Positions 60,514-64,000 of a stretch of 64,000 nucleotides of DNA are shown in pieces. The notes below the pieces were generated by a model. The model did no database searches. It was not told the DNA's origin and saw only the letters and a list, made by a program, of their open reading frames with translations. The translations under genes were made by a program, and so were the position numbers. Numbering within the stretch: the stretch's first letter is position 1; each line of letters opens with the position of its first letter. Source of the stretch: Poriferisodalis sp965208555 (GTDB lineage: Bacteria; Actinomycetota; Acidimicrobiia; Acidimicrobiales; Poriferisodalaceae); contig NZ_OZ242342.1 in assembly GCF_965208555.1 (NCBI RefSeq), positions 496,001-560,000 on the forward strand, written 5' to 3'.

Positions 60514-61644
60514 GTGGACGCGACCGACGAGACAGCGCCGGCGGAAGGAGCACTCGCCGCAGAGCCGAAGCGTCATCGCCGCCGACTCTCCTCCTCGGTG
60601 CGACGGGTGCTCCTCGCAGTCCTCGGCGTGCTGCTGCTGGCTGGCTCTGTCGCCGGCTTCTACCTGACCGCCGACGCGTTCGACGAACGCATACGCGTCG
60701 TCGTTGCTGCTGCGCCTCTCTCTCAAGGCCAGGTGCTGTCGCCCGGAGATCTCACCGCTGCCGAAGCCCACCTAGGCGACATTCCCTATATCGAGTGGAC
60801 TGCTGACGCGGCCGCGGCCCTCTCGGGCTTCGCAGTGTCGGACCACATTCCGGCCGGCGGGCTCGTCGGGCCGCACATGCTCGTGCCGGCTTCATCCGAG
60901 CCGATCGGCGACGAGCTTGAGGTAGTAGTCCCCCTTGATACGGCCCTTGCGCCCTCGGGTGCATTCGAGGGCGATCTCGCGCTGCTGATCGACCCGGGTG
61001 TGACGCCGTCCGGCGACGGGCCGGGCAGGCCACGTTCGGTGATTCGGCCGCTGGAACTACGAGGCTTCGACGGCTCGAGCGTGCGCCTGTTCGTACCGCC
61101 AGAGGAGTGGGTGTGGTGGCGCGCGCTGCCGAGCGCGCTGGGGGCGACCCCGATGGCGTTGCCGGTGCCCCTCGGAGGCGACGCCGCAGATCTGACCGAT
61201 CGCCTCGACACGCTGTGGGCTGCCGAGCACGCGGAGGCAACCGCGGCGCTGCACCCCTTCGGCGAGGACTGGCTGGACGAGGGCGCGCCGGGCGAACTCG
61301 AGGTTCTGGTGCCGATCGACACGAGCTTGGCGCCCTCTGGAGTCTCCCGGGGCGACTTGGTGCTGCTGGTGGACCCCGGTGCTGCAGCCGGAGGCGGGTC
61401 TGCCGGACGGCCTCGGGCGGTGTTGCGGTCCGTGGTGCTCGAACACTACGAGCCGGGCGTGCTGGGCATCTGGGCAGAACCCGAGGAATGGGCCTGGTGG
61501 CATGCGTTGCCCGTGCGCCTCGGCGCGGCGCCGATGGTGCTGCGGGTCGCGTCGGGGACTGACGTGAGAGACGTTGCTGAGCGGCTGAATGAACAGTGGC
61601 GGTCGCAATGGCAGCAGTCCCAAGCGGACGGCTCGGCGGAATAG
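60514..61644 (+). CDS. CpaB/RcpC-like SAF-domain protein with internal duplication
   Basis: A 376-residue membrane-anchored protein. A basic N-terminus is followed by one transmembrane segment (VLLAVLGVLLLAGSVAGFYL, ~28-50), then a SAF-like region (AAPLSQGQVLSPGDL ... FAVSDHIPAGGLVGPHML) as in CpaB/RcpC, a periplasmic assembly factor of Tad/Flp pili. The rest is a tandem duplication: DELEVVVPLDTALAPSGAFEGDL is repeated as GELEVLVPIDTSLAPSGVSRGDL, and PEEWVWWRALPSALGATPM as PEEWAWWHALPVRLGAAPM. GTG start with GAGGGAG upstream; a longer frame is unlikely. First gene of the pilus locus, by synteny with cpaE/cpaF-like genes. Confidence 0.75.
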   Translation: MDATDETAPAEGALAAEPKRHRRRLSSSVRRVLLAVLGVLLLAGSVAGFYLTADAFDERIRVVVAAAPLSQGQVLSPGDLTAAEAHLGDIPYIEWTADAAAALSGFAVSDHIPAGGLVGPHMLVPASSEPIGDELEVVVPLDTALAPSGAFEGDLALLIDPGVTPSGDGPGRPRSVIRPLELRGFDGSSVRLFVPPEEWVWWRALPSALGATPMALPVPLGGDAADLTDRLDTLWAAEHAEATAALHPFGEDWLDEGAPGELEVLVPIDTSLAPSGVSRGDLVLLVDPGAAAGGGSAGRPRAVLRSVVLEHYEPGVLGIWAEPEEWAWWHALPVRLGAAPMVLRVASGTDVRDVAERLNEQWRSQWQQSQADGSAE

Positions 61645-61651
61645 GTCCGTT

Positions 61652-62539
61652 GTGCCGCTGCGCGCGAGACGCCGTCGTCGGAGCACGGCGCGCCATCACC
61701 GAGCGCAGAAGGCCGTTCGGCTCGACCATGACGCCATCGCCGAGTTGTATGCGCGTGATCCGTCGGCTCACCTGGTCGTGCTTGTGGCATCGCCGGATGC
61801 CGGCCACGACAGTGGGTCTGTTGCCGTTGCCGTCGCCCGCAGCTGGGCGCTACATGGCCGTGACGTGCTCTTCGTCGATGCAGATGCATCGGGGTCGGCG
61901 CTCGCTCACCGCCTCGGTGAGGCGACCCGAGCCAGCTTCTCGCCAGCAACACGGGGTCTGCCATCGCTTATGGCTGCACGTCGACCGATCACCGCAGAGC
62001 TCTTGCGCGAGCACTGCTGGCGCTTCGCCACTCCGGGAAGAGGTGAGCTTTCTCTCCTGCTCGGGCCGACGAACGCGTCCGGTGCGCCGTTGGCAGCGGC
62101 ATGGCTGGGCGGCTGCGCAGCCGGCCTCCTCGCCGCGGCTGCGAATCGCCACACCCTCGTCGCAATGACGACCCCAATTCCGAGAAGCCACGAGGCGTTC
62201 ATTGGGGCGGCTTCGGCGGTGGTGCTCGTGGCGCCGGCCGATACCGATGAGCACCTCGAGACACTTCAGGCGTTGGCGACCTCATTGATCGGAGCAGCCA
62301 AGCGCTGCACGCCGTGCCTCGTTATCGACGGCGCAACCCACCGCAGCTACGAGGAGATCCGCACCTCATCAGGCATGCACGTGGCCGGACAGCTTGAGGG
62401 CGTGACGGAGCAGGTCCTGCTACGGGGCCAGCGACGGAGGCGGGGCGTCAAGAGCGCCCGGCTCGTCGAGGAGTTGGCCGGCCGCATCGCATTCCTTGCC
62501 GCTGAGGGCGTACACGAGGGACAGGAGTTCGCGGCATGA
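61652..62539 (+). CDS. CpaE/TadZ-like ParA-family protein lacking the Walker lysine
   Basis: A 295-residue MinD/ParA-fold protein. Strand 1 and loop LVVLVASPDAGHDSGSVAVAVA replace the Walker A KGGxGKT; no Lys is present in it. The A' segment LFVDADASGSALAHRLG keeps the Asp. LVAMTTPIPRSHEAF and VVLVAPADTDEHLETL follow the fold's later strands. CpaE/TadZ proteins place the Tad secretion apparatus and often have atypical Walker motifs. GTG start 8 nt after the CpaB-like stop; the Arg-rich N-terminus (RARRRRRSTARHHRAQK) could contact nucleic acid or membrane. Confidence 0.72.
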   Translation: MPLRARRRRRSTARHHRAQKAVRLDHDAIAELYARDPSAHLVVLVASPDAGHDSGSVAVAVARSWALHGRDVLFVDADASGSALAHRLGEATRASFSPATRGLPSLMAARRPITAELLREHCWRFATPGRGELSLLLGPTNASGAPLAAAWLGGCAAGLLAAAANRHTLVAMTTPIPRSHEAFIGAASAVVLVAPADTDEHLETLQALATSLIGAAKRCTPCLVIDGATHRSYEEIRTSSGMHVAGQLEGVTEQVLLRGQRRRRGVKSARLVEELAGRIAFLAAEGVHEGQEFAA

Positions 62540-62561
62540 GAAGATCGACGGCGGCAGGGCA

Positions 62562-63839
62562 ATGACGCTGCGTGACGAGATCTGGGGCGCCGTGCTACCC
62601 CAGGTGCAGGACTACCGGCTCGAGACCGCAGACGAGCCCCACGTCATCGCAGAGCAGTGCCGCCAGATTGCACGCAAGATCACCCAGACCCGCGAGGCCG
62701 AGTCGCTGGATGCGGCTGGGTTGGGGCTCTCCGACGCAGACTTGGGCTGGATCGACGAGCAGCTCGACGCGTTGTTGGGCGCCGGCCCTATCGAGCGGTA
62801 CTTGCGGCGCCCAGACGTCGAGAACCTCTATGTGTTCGGTCCCGATCGCGCCGTGCTCGGTTTGTCCGGAGGTCGCCAGGAGCGCATCGACGAGCCGTTG
62901 TTTGCGAACGAGGACGAGATGATCCGCTATGTGTCGCATCTCGCGACCACGCACGGGCAGACCGGCCGCCGGTTCGATCATTCCGCGCCGTTGCTGGATC
63001 TGCGATTGCGTACCGGCGAGCGCGTTTTCGCTGCGATGGCGGTGTGCGGCACGCCGTACCTGACCGTGCGATGTCACCGTCACCGCTTGATCCGCCTGGA
63101 GGATCTCATCGGCAGCGGCTCGCTGTCGGAGCAGGCCGGTGACTTGCTGCGCGCTGCAGTGCGGCCTCCGGCTCCGGCGAACGTACTGGTGTGCGGGGCA
63201 CTGGGTTCTGGCAAGACCACGCTGCTGCGGGCGCTGCTCGCCGAAGTCGGCGAGCACGAGATTGTCTGCACGCTCGAGCAGACCTTCGAGCTCTTCTTGG
63301 ACGAGTCGCATCCGCACACGTTCGCGGTGGAGACCCGCGAGGCCAACAGCGACGGCGAGGGCGAGATCACGATGGAGGAGTTGGCCAAGCGCTCGCTGCG
63401 TTCGGGCGCGGACCGCGTCATCGTCGGCGAGCTACGTGGGTCCGAAGCCGCCACCTTTCTGTCTGCCTGCGGCACCGGCTCGGACGGCTCGATGGCCACG
63501 ATTCACGCCTCGTCACCACGCCAGGCCCTGAGCCGCCTCGTGAGGTACTGCTTGGCGTCGGGGCTGGCCGGCGCACAATCCGCCCTCATCCAGGAGGCGG
63601 CAGAGGTCATCCACCTCGTGGTGCACATGCACAGCGATCCCCGTACGGGCTTCCGGGGCGTGCGGACAATCTCGGAGGTGCTGGGTTCGCCCGGTGACCG
63701 GTTTGAGGTTCACGACATCTTCGGCCGTCGCCAGCGCGGCCAGCCATTGACGCTGCTGGGGCGGCCTCGCAACCCCGATGTGCTCGAACGCCTCGCCGAG
63801 GGCGGCTTGGACGTCTCCGGCTGGCCGTCGGGGGCGTAA
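62562..63839 (+). CDS. CpaF/TadA-type secretion ATPase
   Basis: A 425-residue hexameric type II/IV secretion ATPase for Tad pilus assembly. Walker A is CGALGSGKTTLL (~215), the Asp box follows with LEQTFELFLDE, Walker B is RVIVGELRGSEA, and the His box is GSMATIHASSPRQALSRL. The N-terminal helical domain is shorter than in typical CpaF. The ATG giving MTLRDEIW follows GGCAGGG, 22 nt after the CpaE-like gene. This is the best-supported member of the locus. Confidence 0.92.
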   Translation: MTLRDEIWGAVLPQVQDYRLETADEPHVIAEQCRQIARKITQTREAESLDAAGLGLSDADLGWIDEQLDALLGAGPIERYLRRPDVENLYVFGPDRAVLGLSGGRQERIDEPLFANEDEMIRYVSHLATTHGQTGRRFDHSAPLLDLRLRTGERVFAAMAVCGTPYLTVRCHRHRLIRLEDLIGSGSLSEQAGDLLRAAVRPPAPANVLVCGALGSGKTTLLRALLAEVGEHEIVCTLEQTFELFLDESHPHTFAVETREANSDGEGEITMEELAKRSLRSGADRVIVGELRGSEAATFLSACGTGSDGSMATIHASSPRQALSRLVRYCLASGLAGAQSALIQEAAEVIHLVVHMHSDPRTGFRGVRTISEVLGSPGDRFEVHDIFGRRQRGQPLTLLGRPRNPDVLERLAEGGLDVSGWPSGA

Positions 63840-63845
63840 GCGGCA

Positions 63846-64000
63846 ATGCTCGGGTTGGTCTCGTTCGCGGCGATGTTCGCCCTCGGTGCCGCCCTGATCG
63901 CGGCGTGCTCCATGCGGGCGTCGCTGGGGAGCCGGCTGCGGCGTGCGCGCCGTTCGCCAACTGCTTCGCCGCCGGTGATAACACGAAGCCTCGCCGCTGA
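63846..64000 (+). CDS. TadB-like inner-membrane protein, 5' end only
   Basis: A partial gene cut by the window end (51 codons). It starts 6 nt after the CpaF stop and begins with a hydrophobic segment (GLVSFAAMFALGAALIAACS) followed by a basic stretch (RLRRARRS). Position directly after cpaF and the start of a membrane protein fit TadB, the polytopic platform protein. Identity is inferred from position. Confidence 0.55.
   Translation, partial: MLGLVSFAAMFALGAALIAACSMRASLGSRLRRARRSPTASPPVITRSLAA

Overview
The window is high-GC (mostly well above 60%) actinobacterial chromosome. The signs are an ANTAR-type response regulator, an F420/FMN PPOX-fold protein, many GTG starts, many 4-bp RTGA gene overlaps and several apparently leaderless promoters. 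The lineage is probably Acidimicrobiia-like. That is inferred from overall gene content and was not tested, and no species can be named.

Layout. 0-0.8 kb: ANTAR regulator (-) and tRNA-Leu(CAA) (-). 1.0-5.6 kb: type II fatty-acid synthesis operon fabD-fabH-fabG-acpP-fabF (+); FabD carries an extra biotinyl/lipoyl-like domain. 5.6-8.2 kb: serine beta-lactamase-fold hydrolase and a CapA-like lipoprotein, divergent. 8.1-14.3 kb: acyl-CoA and accessory metabolism (tandem CoA-transferase, PPOX protein, YjbR, enoyl-CoA hydratase, a two-subunit MaoC dehydratase, a PaaA/C-like diiron protein). 14.3-19.2 kb: a branched-chain amino-acid-type ABC importer with a fused permease-ATPase. 19.2-27.2 kb: two glutamine-synthetase-like ligases, two P450s, a class I amidotransferase, an HSL-type esterase and an SDR. 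This looks like a catabolic island fed by the importer.

27.2-35.5 kb is one long minus-strand run: GroES-like protein, fused trpEG, ygfZ, an ABM monooxygenase, trpF, trpB, trpA, a HIT-like protein, a lipoprotein cytochrome c, and fabZ with its own promoter. 35.5-37.8 kb: alpha/beta hydrolase and acyl-CoA synthetase. 37.9-43.1 kb: hisDCBHAF, nearly all genes translationally coupled. 43.2-44.4 kb: a MazEF-like toxin-antitoxin pair beside a beta-propeller gene remnant, an apparent recombination scar.

44.4-60.3 kb is the most unusual part. It is a minus-strand set of five closely spaced genes for exported or unknown proteins. The first encodes a 3768-residue secreted protein built from three kinds of Cys-containing beta-rich repeat. 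It is followed by a Tat-exported protein, an M15/extensin-like peptidase, a secreted protein and a lipoprotein. The middle genes are visibly lower in GC. Divergent from it, at 60.5-64 kb, begins a Tad/Flp-type pilus locus (CpaB-like with an internal duplication, CpaE-like without a Walker lysine, CpaF, and a truncated TadB). Together they suggest a cell-surface and adhesion region.

Starts were chosen from Shine-Dalgarno sequences, RTGA overlaps or a TANNNT box 6-8 nt upstream, as stated in each entry. Residue positions are hand counts and may be off by a few.
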